From positions 44,121,576 to 44,185,575 of the forward strand of contig NC_044995.1 in NCBI RefSeq assembly GCF_008728515.1: a DNA stretch of 64,000 nt, in the 5' to 3' direction. This document shows positions 19,453 to 31,000 of the stretch, piece after piece. Every line of letters begins with the position of its first letter. Position 1 is the stretch's first letter. The stretch is from Papio anubis (Eukaryota > Chordata > Mammalia > Primates > Cercopithecidae). Under the pieces are notes generated by a model, which ran no database searches, was not told where the DNA came from, and saw nothing but the letters and a program-made list of their open reading frames with translations. Made by a program: the position numbers and the translations under genes.

Positions 19453-19878
19453 GGGGCAGGCGCGGTGGTTCACGCCTGTAGTTCCAGCACTTTGGAAGGT
19501 CGAGGTGGGAAGATTGCTTAAGCCCAGGGCTCAAGGCCAGCCTTGGTAACACGGTGAGACTCCATTTCTAAAAAAATAAAAAGAAATTAGCCACTCGTGG
19601 TGGTGGACACCTGTGGTCCCAGCTACTCAGGAGGCTGCGGTGGGAGGATCACTTGATCCCAGGAGTTCAAGGCTGCAGTGAGTTAAGATCGTGCCACTGC
19701 ACTCTACCCTTTTTTGTGGGTAGTTGGTCATGCTACCATGGGGCAGAATGCAGCAACCTCTGGGGATCATCCTGGGTCCTCAGACCCAGAGAGCACACAT
19801 GTGGTGGCCTCACATCTACACATTTAGTTCCTCCCACAGTGAGACCCTGTCTCAAAAAAAAAAAAAAAAAAAAAAGAA
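19453..19878 (+). mobile_element. Alu carrying a 125-base foreign insert (19715-19838)
   Basis: Target duplication AAAGAATTAACA. The right arm breaks off after CACTGCACTCT and resumes at CAGTGAGACCC; the insert resembles 21713-21840. Confidence 0.85.
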
Positions 19879-20046
19879 TTAACAAGGGAAAAACAAATTT
19901 ATTAACATGTATACCTTATGTATACATGGGAGAGGCCAAGAGAAATGAGGTGGCTTATATAGCTTATATAACTCCTGCTTAGATAGCACTTTCAACATAG
20001 AGCAGCAAATGTTTGGAGAAGTGACAAGACGAAGGAAAAAGACATT

Positions 20047-20347
20047 GAGGCCGGGTGCAGTGGCTCACGCCTGTAATCCCGGCACTTTGGGAGGCCGAGG
20101 CGGGCGGATCACTTGAGGCCAAGAATTTGAGACCAGCCTGGCCAACGTGGTGAAACCCTGACTCTACCAAAAATACAAAAATTAGCCGGGCACAGTGGTG
20201 CACACCTGTGATCCCAGCTACTCGGGAAGCCGAGGCAGGAGAATTGCTTGAACCAGGGAAGCAGAGGATGCAGTGAGCAGAGATGGCGCTACTGCACTCT
20301 AGGTTTGGGAACAGAGCAAGACTCCCTCTCAAAGAAAAAAAAAAAAA
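20047..20347 (+). mobile_element. Alu, full length
   Basis: In the unidentified insertion within L1. Confidence 0.92.
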
Positions 20348-20674
20348 GACGTCTCAGACAAGAGTCTAAAGGTGTCCCTGGTGATAAATCAACCTTTGTC
20401 CTTCCCGGTAGAGAGGGGAGGAGGGCACCTTTGTACATTTAGGTCCTGCTTTGAGGCAAATCAGGGAAGAGCAGAGAGCTTTTCCAGTATCAGCTCCATT
20501 GATCTCAGCTCAATCCTATACCAAAGTCGCGTATTTCAGAGTGGCATATGCTGGTCTCCTAGGGGGTCTCTTTTCAGGGTGATAAAAATACTCTGAAACT
20601 AGCAAAGGGTGATGGTTGTACAACATGGGCATGTACTAAATGTCATTGAATTGTGCATTTTTATTTATATTTAT

Positions 20675-21268
20675 TTATTTATTTTGAGGCAGAGTCTCGC
20701 TCTGTCGCCCAGGCTGGAGTGCAGTGGCCCGATCTCGGCTCACTGCAAGCTCCGCCTCCCGAGTTCACGCCATTCTCCTGCCTTAGCCTCCCAAGTAGCT
20801 GAGACTACAGGCGCCGGCCACCATGCCTACTTATTTTTTTTTATTTTTAGTAGAGATGGGGTTTCACTGTGTTAGCCAGGATGGTCTAGATCTCCTGACT
20901 TCGTGATCCGCCCACCTCGGCCTCCCAAAATGCTGGGGTTACAGGCGTGAGCCACCGAGCCCGGTCTTACTTTTTCTTTATTTTATTTTTTGAGATGGAG
21001 TCTCTCTCTCTCCCAGGCTGGAGTGCAGTGGCGTCATCTTGGCTCACTGCAACCTCCGCCTCCAGGGTTCAAGCGATTCTTCCGCCTCAGCCTCCCAAGT
21101 AGCTGGGATTACAGGCGCCGGCCATCATGCCTGGCTAATTTTTTTTTTTTTTTGTATATTTGTAGAGACGGGGGTTTCACCATCTTGGCCAGGCTGGTCT
21201 CGAACTCCTGACCTCAGGTGATCCTCCCAAAGTGCTGGGATTACAGGAGCGAGCCAACGCGCTTGGCC
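20675..21268 (-). mobile_element. Two Alus in tandem (20675-20967, 20988-21268)
   Basis: Both complete, same orientation, in the L1 tail. Confidence 0.92.
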
Positions 21269-21712
21269 AAAAATTGTGCATTTTTAAATGGTTAATTTCA
21301 TCTTGTGCGAATTTTACCTCAATAACAAACAAAAATGGGTGAAATTGACTTTTTTTCCACGAGATGATACAAGCATATTGCACAAAATTTAACAGCTACA
21401 AAATGGCATAAAGGTGAAAATGTAATATTTTCCCCAATCACGCGGGTTACCTTTTCTGGAGAAAGTCCAGTTACAGTTCTTGTGCATTCTAGAACAATTC
21501 TATGCATTTCCTTAACGTCGAAAGATGCCTTGTTGTGATATTACAGCGGTCATTCCTGCTCACCACAGGCAAGCAGACAGTGCAGAAAAGGTGAAGCCCA
21601 AAAATTAAAAAGGAAAATCTCTCCTTGAACCATTGCTAACAGGTTGGTGGTTTTGCTTGGAGTATTTTGGGAGCGTGTGGGTAGTTGGTTAAACTTGGAA
21701 ATACACTTTTTT

Positions 21713-21840
21713 GTGCGTGGGTAGTTGGCCAAACCGCCGTGGGGCAGAATGCAGCAACTTCCGAGGATCATCTGGGGTCTGCAGGCTTGGAAAGCACACA
21801 CGTGTCGTCCCCACCTCTGCAAACTCTGTCCCTCCCCTAC
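21713..21840 (+). repeat. PEX11G upstream segment, duplicated at 19715-19838
   Basis: TGGGGCAGAATGCAGCAAC and GAGGATCATC(C)TGGG are shared with the insert in the Alu at 19453. It lies directly before the CpG-rich promoter. Confidence 0.8.
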
Positions 21841-21978
21841 AGCGGACAAGAAACCGGTCCGGGGACAAAGGCCTGCGACCGCGCCTGCGCGCAGGCCTTT
21901 GGGGCGCTCCCGGGACCCCGGCCTGGCCCCGCCCTCTGGTGCGACGCGCCGACGTCGCGGTGACGTCACGGAGTTGCC
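21840..21978 (+). promoter_or_regulatory. PEX11G: PEX11G promoter and 5' UTR (CpG island)
   Basis: GC- and CpG-rich with no TATA box. It contains an NRF1-like GC palindrome (CCTGCGCGCAGG near 21886-21897) and a perfect CRE. The CpG-rich stretch continues into intron 1 to about 22090. The exact transcription start cannot be read from sequence. Confidence 0.65.
21961..21968 (+). promoter_or_regulatory. PEX11G: Perfect palindromic CRE (TGACGTCA)
   Basis: The full consensus site for CREB/ATF factors lies ten bases before the PEX11G start codon, in a CpG-rich context typical of CRE promoters. A second ACGTC motif lies just upstream (GACGTCG). Confidence 0.6.
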
Positions 21979-22038
21979 ATGGCGTCGCTGAGCGGCCTGG
22001 CGTCGGCGCTGGAGTCGTACAGGGGCCGGGACCGCCTG
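21979..22038 (+). CDS. PEX11G: PEX11G exon 1 (coding part)
   Basis: Twenty codons from a Kozak-like start (GTTGCCATGG) to ..RGRDRL, then donor CTG|GTGAGG. Phase 0. Confidence 0.95.
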
Positions 22039-25000
22039 GTGAGGCAGGGGCGGACCGGGGCCGGAGGGCCTAGAGTTTGGCCCAAGCTCAGAGACGGGGA
22101 AACAGGCCAGAGAGGAGAAAGAGTCGCCCAAGATACTCCGTCGCAGAGGCCCCGTCCGAGCTAGGCTCAAACGCGGTGCCCTAGCATTGGACATTTATTT
22201 ATTTATTTAGGCTGGAGTGCAGTGATGTGATCTCTGCTCACTGCAGCCTCCGCCTCCCGGGTTCAAGCGATTCTCCTGCCTCAGCCCCCCGAGTAGCTGG
22301 GACTACAGGCACCCTCCACCAGGTCCTGCTAATTTTTTGTAATTTTAGTAGAGACGGGGTTTCACCGTGTTAGCCAGGATGGTCTCGATCTCCTGACCTC
22401 ATGATCCTCCCGCCTTGGCCTCCCGGAGTGCTGGGATTACAGGCCTGAGCCACCGCGCCCGGCCAACGTTGGACATTTAGATCATTTCTGTCAACCCAGC
22501 CTGGCCGGACATTGACACACTGGCCAGATTCTCGTGTTTGGACGTTTTGGATCTGACCAGGCCACTGAAGTCAGTCCCTGCGTTGTCCTGAACAATCTCA
22601 TGTTGGGATTTGGGGTGTTGCAGGGCTCCCCTGTGGCTGGACATTCATTTCCAACCAGATCACCTATAGGTGGGCATTTAGGTTTTTTCAGCCAGCGTAG
22701 ACCAAAGAACCCACCGTGTCCTGGACCCTGCCATGCCTAAGCAGTGATGGGTTCCAACAAAACCCCAGTTGGTCATTTAGATCGTTTGCACCAACCCAGC
22801 CTAGCTGGACGTTTACATACCAAACAGATTCCCATGTTTGGACATTTAGGATCTGACCAGGCCACTGTAGTTGATCCCTGGATTGTCCCAAACAATCTCA
22901 TGTGGGGATTTAGGATATTGTAAGACTCTCCCTATGGCTAGACAGTTTTAAGTTCCAATCAAGTCCCATATGGTTGAGCATTTAGGTTATGCCATCCATG
23001 CCCCTGAGTCTGGACTCTTAGTTTGTCCCCACTGGTCTCTTATAGGTAGACATTTAGATTGTACTAGGGGGTGTACTGGTGGGTAGGCATTTAGATTCCA
23101 TTCAAATCTCTTATGACTCGGTGTGGCGGGGGAGGGCGGGGGGGGGTTGACAAATCTCCCCCGAGTTAGACATTCAGATTGCATTGTTTTGCCGTTATAA
23201 TGGGCCGGAAAGGAATTACAAGTAAAAATAAAACAACAGGAACAAGCAATTTCTGAAAAGCAGGTAAAATAAAGATATAAGGGAGGCCAGGCATGATGGC
23301 TCACGCCTGTAATCCTAGCACTTTGGGAGGCTGAGGTGGGTGGATTGCCTGAGCTCAGGAGTTTGAGACCAGCCTGGACAACGTCTGTACTAAAATATAA
23401 AAATTAGCCAGGTGTAGGACGGGCACGGTGGCTCATGCCTGTAATCCCAGCACTTTTGGAAGCCGAGGCGGGTGGATCACGAGGTCGGGAGATCGAGACC
23501 ATCTTGGCTAACATGGTGAAACCCTGTCTCTACTAAAAATACAAAAAATTAGCCGGGCGTGGTGGCGGGCACCTGTAGTCCCAGCTACTCGGGAGGCTGA
23601 GGCAGGAGAATGGCGTGAACCTGGGAGGTGGAGCTTGCAGTGAGCCAAGATGGCGCGACTGCACTCCAGCCTGGGCGACAGAGCTAAACTCCGTCTCAAA
23701 AAAAAAAAAAAAAAAAAAAAAAAAGAAAGATATAAGAGTAGTGAAGATGACTTACTTCACAAGGCTCCAAATCACCTACTGAGTAGGTTCTTTCTCTCTA
23801 AAGTAATTCAACCAAATTATCCTATTGTTCACTGGGTTGAAACCTCTTCACCTGCACCCAGCATTCAGCACAGCCAAAGTCTTTGGTCCAGGCAGGTAAA
23901 TGTAAATATACACTTTAGCTGCAGCTTCCTGCCACCTGGGAAAAGAAGGACCTGGGAGGTGGGAAGTAAGGAGTTTTGTTTTCTTTGTTCCTGTCACATC
24001 TGTCCCCAAAGGCTGTGCCCTTCAGTTACATGAGCAGGCACTCCCCACAGTACCTTTGGATAATTATGTTATGTTTCTTCATTTGTCCCATCTACAAGTA
24101 TGTTTTTAAATTTTCAGCTTTTTTTTTTTTTTTTTTTTTTTTTGAGACGGAGTCTCGCTCTGTCGCCCAGGCTGGAGTGCAGTGGCCGGATCTCAGCTCA
24201 CTGCAAGCTCCACCTCCCGGGTTCACGCCATTCTCCTGCCTCAGCCTCCCGAGTAGCTGGGACTACAGGCGCCTGCCACCTCGCCCGGCTAGTTTTTTGT
24301 ATTTTTTAGTAGAGACGGGGTTTCACCGTGTTAGCCAGGATGGTCTCGATCTCCTGACCTCGTGATCCACCCATCTCGGCCTCCCAAAGTGCTGGAATTA
24401 CAGGCTTGAGCCACCGTGCCCGGCCCAGCTTTTTTTTTTTTTTTGAGACTAGGTCTTGCTCTGTCACCCAGGCTGGAGTGCAGTAGCACGATTAAAGCTC
24501 GCTGCAGCCTGGAACTCCTGGGCTCAAGTGATCCTCCAGCGTCAGCCTCCCAAGTAGCCACCATGCCCTGTTAACTTAAAAAAATTTTAGTAGAGACAGG
24601 GCCTTGCTATGTTGCCCAGGCTGGTCTCAAACTCCTGGTCTGAAGGCATCCTCTCACCTGTCTCTCAAAGTGCTGGGGTTACAGGCATGAGCCACTGTCC
24701 CCGACCTACACTTTCAGCTTTTACTGTCACTTTGTGGATTTAGAAGTTTCCAGACCCTTGGGTCAGGCACCGTGTCTCATGCCTGTAATTCCCACACTTT
24801 GGGAGGCTAAGGCAGGTGGATCACTCGAGGTCATGAGTTCGAGACCAGCCTAGCCAACATGGCGAAACCCTGTCTTTACAAAAAATACAAAAATTAGCGG
24901 GGTGTGGTGGTGGGTGTCTGTAATCCCAGCTACTTAGGAGGCCAAGGCACAAGACTCACTTGAACATGGGAGGTGGAGGCGGCAGTGAGCCAAGATGGCG

Positions 25001-28000
25001 CCACTGCACTCCAGTCTGGACATCAGAGTGAGAGACTCTGTTTCAAAAAAAAAAAAAAAAAAAGAATCTTCCACAGTCTCAATCCAGTGGGGCCCAGGCC
25101 AGGTCGGGGGAGATGTAGCTCAGTTCTGCAGAACAGGAGGGCCACGCTGACTGCTTCTGGTTTCCCACAGATCCGAGTGCTGGGGTACTGCTGCCAGCTG
25201 GTTGGTGGGGTCCTGGTTGAACAATGTCCCACCAGGTCCGAAGTGGGGACACGTCTGTTGGTGGTGTCCACCCAACTCAGCCACTGCAGGACCATCTTGC
25301 GACTCTTTGATGACCTGTCCATGTTTGTCTACACTAAGCAATACGGCCTGGGGGCACAGGTAACAGGGTTTGTGGGGCTCTAGGGAATACGGTGTGGATC
25401 TGAGTGGACATTTAAAAAAACTTTTTTGGCCCCTCACGGTGGCTCATGCCTACAATCCCAGCACTTTGGGAGTCCAAGGCGGGCAGATCACGAGGTCAGG
25501 AGTTTGAGACCAGCCAGGCCAACACGGTAAAACCCTGTCCCTACTAATAATACAAAAATTAGCCGGGCGTGGTGGCACACGCCTGTAGTTCCAGCTACTT
25601 GGGAGGCTGAAGCAGGAGAATCGCTTGAATCTGGGAGGTGGAGGTTGCCATGAGCCAAGATTGCACCACTGCACTCCAGCCTGGGTAATGGAGTGACTCC
25701 ATCTCAAACAAAAAAAAGAAATTTTTTTTTTTTAGAAACAGGGTCTTGCTCTGTCATCCAGGCTGGAGTGCAGTGGCAAGATCATAGCTCACTGCAGCCT
25801 TGAACTCCTAGGCTCAAGTGGTCCTCCTGCCTCAGCCTCCCTGAGTGCTGGGATGACAGGCGTGAGCCACCGTGAGCGTTTTATAGTCTTGTCCCAAAGT
25901 GCTCCCTGCGTGGGTAAGTTTATTCCTTTTAAACATTTCACTTTCTTCTTTGAGAGGATCAGATGTTCTCGTTATGATTTTAATTTTTAAAAATAGCGAA
26001 CATGTTCACACGTTCCAAAGGGGGATATAATTTAAAAAACCTCCCTCCTTCCTGATCTTCCAGGCCTCCAATTTTTCCCCACAGAGGTACCCACCATGGT
26101 CAGCTTCTTTTTTTTTTTTTTGAGACAAGGTCTCACTCTGTCACCCAGGCTGGAGTGCAGTGGCGTGATCTCGGCCCACTGCAACCTCTACCTCCGGTGG
26201 CAATGATTTTTCTGCCTCAGCCCCTCACGTAGCTAGGATTACAGGCACCCCCATCATGCCTGGCTAATTTTTGTATTTTTAGTAGAGATGGGGTTTTGCC
26301 ATGTTGGCCAGGCTGGTCTCGAACCCGTGACCTCAAGTGATCCACCTGCCTTGGCCTCCCAAACTGCTGGGATTACAGGTGTGAGCCACCGTGCCTGGTC
26401 CTGTGGTCAGCTTCTTGTGTCTCCTTTGTGAGATTTCCTGTACTTGCATAGGCAGATACATATGGTTTACATAAATAGTGCTTTTTTCACTTAACAGTAC
26501 AACTTGGGCATCATTTCTTTATCTTTCTTTTTTTCTTGGAGACAGGGTCTCACTCTGTCACCCAGGCTGGAGTACAGTGGCGTGATCATGGCTCACTGAA
26601 GCCTTGACTTCCCGGGCTCAGGTGATCCTCCTACCTCAGCCTCCCAAATAGCTGGGACTACAGGTGCACCACCACACCTGGTTAATTTTTTGCATCTTTT
26701 GTAGAGACAGGGTTTTGCCGTGTTGCCCAGGCTGGCCTTGAACTCCTGGGCTCAAGTAATCCACCTGCCTCGACCTCCCAAAGTGCTGGGATGACAGGCG
26801 TGAGCCACCGTGCCCGGCCACAGATCATTTCTTATCAGTCTAGAAAGAGCTCCGTTCTCAGGACCACATAGTGCTCTGCTATGCAGATTCAGATTTATTT
26901 AACCGGCCTCCGGCTGACGCACAGGGCAATGATTTCTAAGGTTTTGCTATTGCGACAGTGTACAGAGAGTAGCCTTGTCCCTGCGGTGTCCCACAGGCGT
27001 GCCAGCCTATCTAGAGGGCCATCTTGCCCCCCAGGGGATGATCTCAAGAGGGTGCGTGGGCCAGCCTCTCAGGGTCATGCCCCTCCCTGGGCTGCCCTGT
27101 TTGTTCTCTCTGTCCTCCCGGGGATCACCCCGCTGAGCCACTTGCTACTCAGATGCTCCCCACCCCAACCCCCCAAGCCCACCCCATTCAGCTCCACGTG
27201 TCCTTGGCCCAATCATCCCAAATCACTAGTGTTGCTCTGGGCCGCCTTCCTGTTTTGACACCTGTGGCATCCTCCTCCTCCGTGTCTGATTAGGACAAAG
27301 CTCTGGTGCATCCTTGATACCCCTCCCTCCTCTGTCTTGTCTGTGGAAGAGCCCTCAGGCAAGGGGTGGGGGCCCTTGCACCTCGAGTGTCCCTTGGCCA
27401 GAACAAGAGCCCCTTTTGTTGGGTTTCCCGTTTATATGTCTGCGTTCCTCCCTGCCCTGGTGAGCCTCTGCCCCTCCCCAGCGTCTAGCCTGGACCCCGC
27501 CGCTTCTCAGGAAACCTGGGTGGAATGAGCGCATTGGGGCGGGGTCCGCCATCCTCAGGGAGGTGGGAAATGTACCAGGACGCGCCAGGCAGATGAGGGA
27601 AGCTGGAGTGAGGTTCAGAGCCCAGAGGAAGGCAGGATGGTGTCTGGCCAGAAAGAAGGAGAGCAGCATCAGCAATCAGTGGTGGGGCAGGGAGGAGCTT
27701 CCTGGGAAATCAGAGAGGAGGGGAAGGGTGTGGCAGGCAACAAGGAAGGTGAAGGTAGAGGGGGTGGGGTCCCCAGGGGCGGGGTCCCCAGTTGTCTGCG
27801 GGGCTCCAATCCCAGAAACCAGGCTTCAGCGCTGTGCTCCTACAGCCTCCACTGGTCCTGCCTCGCTGGCTGTAGGCGGTGGTTAAGAACTTGGGGCAGA
27901 GGGTATGGGCGGCGTGCAGCACTGAGAGCCCGCGTGTGCATTGCAATTTGAGGGCCTGGAGGACCATGCCTGCTGGAACTGGGACCAGCAGCTTTCCCTG

Positions 28001-31000
28001 AGAGCCTCAGCATGGCTGTCTGTAACGAGGGACAGTAACTTGCTTGGGGTTGTGGGAGGCCATGAGTCTACAGCACTGTGCCTGGCGCGTGCTCAGCACT
28101 AGGCGTGCGGTGGCCCACGGGTTGGCACACCATCTCAGCCTGGTCAGGGTTCCCTGCGGGCCACCTCTCATGCTCCCTGTGCAGAGTCTGGCATCAGAGG
28201 TCCTTGCCTGTGCGGGAACTGGAAGCCTTTGGGAAGGAAGGTTCTGACACAGGGGTCCCAACGTGGCCGTACCTGGGAATCCCCTGGGAATGTGAAAATT
28301 CCTTGTGAAAATTCCTGGTGCTGGCGCCTGCCCCAGGCTGAGTGAGGCAGAATCCTCACAGCTGGCACTGGGCATGGGGTTTTTGGAACTCCGCAGAGGA
28401 TTGCACTGCACAGATGCGTTGAGACCCTCCCTTCAGGGGGCCCTGAACACCATGCTGCCGAGACACGGAAATCAGGCCTGTGCGGGGACCCCAGCCCCAG
28501 AGCCTTTCTCCTGCAGGGCCTGCCAGGCCTGGACACGGCCCAGGGACTGGGGTCAGGAAATAGCTCACTGCTTCCTGGCATGGCTACGGTGCTAAAATGA
28601 GCAGTGGATAAGTCTGACCCTAGGCCCCCTCTGCTCCTGGTCCTGCAGGAGGAGGACGCCTTTGTCCGCTGGGTCTCCGTCCTAGGTAACCTGGCCGACC
28701 AGCTCTACTACCCATGTGAGCACGTCGCCTGGGCGGCTGATGCCCGGGTCCTCCACGTGGACTCTTCCCGGTGGTGGACGCTGAGTACGGCCTTGTGGGC
28801 CCTCTCTCTGCTCCTGGGGGTTGCCAGGTAAGTGGCACGGGCCAGAAGGCAGCACCCAAGGTCCCTGGGCGGGACCTCCTTAGCAAAACAGCAGCAGCCC
28901 CAGCAACAGCACAGGCTTCAGACTGGGGCATGTGGGTCTTTGCCTCTTAGAGTTTTCCTTGGAGGTTTTGTTGTTTCTTCCTTTTGTGGATGTATTTGTT
29001 TAGAATAACTGCTGAAACAAATTACCACAACGTTATAGCGCTGGCAACAGAAACTTACTATCTTAGGATTCTGAGGCTGGAAGTCGGAACAGTCCCTGGG
29101 CTAGTGTCAGCAGGCGCTGATGCCTTCTGGAGGCCCCAGGGGGAGGTCCGTTTCCTTGGATTTTCCAGCTTCTAGAGGCCACCCACATTCCTTGGCTCAT
29201 GGTCCCTTCCTTCATCTTCCAAGCATGACCTCTGCTTTCAGGGTCACACCTCCTTCGCTGACCCTCATCCTCCTTCCTCCCTCCTGTAAGGACCCCTGTG
29301 ATGACATGGGGACCACCTGGATGATCCAGGGTAATACCCCATCTCAAGATCCTAGGCTTAGGTGGGGCGTGGTGGCTCATGCCTGTAATCCCAGCACTTT
29401 GGGAGGCCAAGGTGGGCGAGGAGCCCAGGAGTTCTAGACCAGCCGGGCCAACATGGTGAAACCCGGTCTCTACTAAAAATACAAAAAATTAGCTGGGCTT
29501 GGTGGCACACACTTGTAATCCCAGCTACTTGGGAGGCTGAGGCAGGAGGACTGCTTGAATTTGGGGAGGCAGAGGTTGCAGTGAGCCGAGATCACATCCC
29601 TGCACTCCAGCCTGGCAACAGAGCAAGAGTCCGTGTCAAAAAAAGAAAAAACTCCTTAGCTTAATCCATCGGCAAAGCCTCCTTTGCCTTGGAGGTAAAC
29701 ATGTTCACAGGCTCAGGGCATGGCCATTTTTGGAGGGGCCATGACTCTGCTGACTATACCCAGAAAGAAGAAGTAACTCTAGGGCCTGTGAGAAGCAGCC
29801 AGCGGAGTGACCTTTACCCGGGTCCCTGAGTCCTGCTGGCATTGCTGTCAGCTGCCACCCCGGAGAAGACAGTCAGCAGTTTCCTGACTAGCTCTGAGCC
29901 TCCAAAAACCACACAGTTTCTAGAACTTTCTAGTAATGGTTTCCTCCCAAACATTTTCCTCTTTGCAAATGTGCTGAGTCAGAATCCCCGGCCCCTGTAA
30001 ACACCAGGAGGAGCTGGGCGCCCTGGTCTGCATGTTTCAGTGGCTGTGAAGGGCTCTTGGATCACCGGGCTGAGGTGCGGCTGTCCCAGCCTCGGGGTAG
30101 GCTGTGTCCTTGGTTCTGGGGGAAGTGCTTGCTTTTCCCTGGGTGAGGTTCTGACTCTCAGTAGTTCTCGTTTCCCCCCGACACAGATGTCCTAATTACA
30201 TGCTTACTGTAGACAATCTGGAAAACGGATAGACCTCAGAGTAGAAGATTTGAATCACCCACAACCCAACCCAGAGACTCCCACTGTTCAAGCTTCGGTG
30301 GTTCTTTTCCAGCCTTTGACCTAATACCGTGTCTACACATTTCGACTGTCTCAAAAGGGTCATGTTTCATGGCCATGGACCCTGGACGCCGCAGTGTCTG
30401 TGGTGCTGGCCTTCCTCATGTGCTGGCACACCCGGGGAAGGGTGCCTGGGCCCAGCCTGGATGATCCCGGGGCTCAGGTCAGAGCGGGGCTTTGGCTCAC
30501 AGCCCCTCTTCCTCCACCTTCCTCTGGGTGCCTCGTGACCTCTGGTTTGTATTTTAGGGGCAGCCTTGGTTCCTTTCTTTTTTGCTTAAATAAGCTTATT
30601 TTTTTTCTTTCTTTCTTTTTTTTTTTTGAGACAGGCTGGAGAGCAGTGGCTCAATCTTGACCCACTGCAACCTCCGCCTCTTGGGCTCAAACAATCCTCC
30701 CACCTCAGCCTCCTGAGTGGCTGGGACCACAGGCATGTGCCACCACACCTGGCTAACTTTTGTAATTTTCTTTTTAGAGATGCGGTTTTGCCATGTCGCC
30801 CAGGCTGGTCTCCAGCTCCTGGGCTCAGGTGATCCCCCTGCCTCAGCCTCCCAAAGTGCTGGGATTACAGGCGTGAGCCACCACACCCGACCCAGACTTT
30901 ATTTTTTTAGAGCAATTTTAGGCTCACAGCAGAATTGAGTATAACATTCAGAAAGCTCCCATATACCCCCAGCCCCTCCCCCAGACAGCCTCCCCAACTA

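Larger units (their letters stand above)
18120..21325 (+). mobile_element. Old LINE-1 3' end, broken into several pieces by later insertions
   Basis: L1M-like 3' end pieces lie at 18120-18589, 18886-18974, 19278-19400, 20570-20665 and 21268-21325, ending in the usual TTACCTCAATAA region. Alus with target duplications account for most gaps (CATTATGCT around 18590-18886, ATCAAGAAG around 18975-19278). A further non-Alu insertion (about 19400-20570, itself hit by two Alus) is not identified. Confidence 0.75.

Noticed and set aside
21550..22194. 214-codon open frame antisense to the PEX11G promoter
   Set aside because: Produced by CpG-rich DNA that lacks stops; overlaps the true exon 1 and has no recognisable domain.
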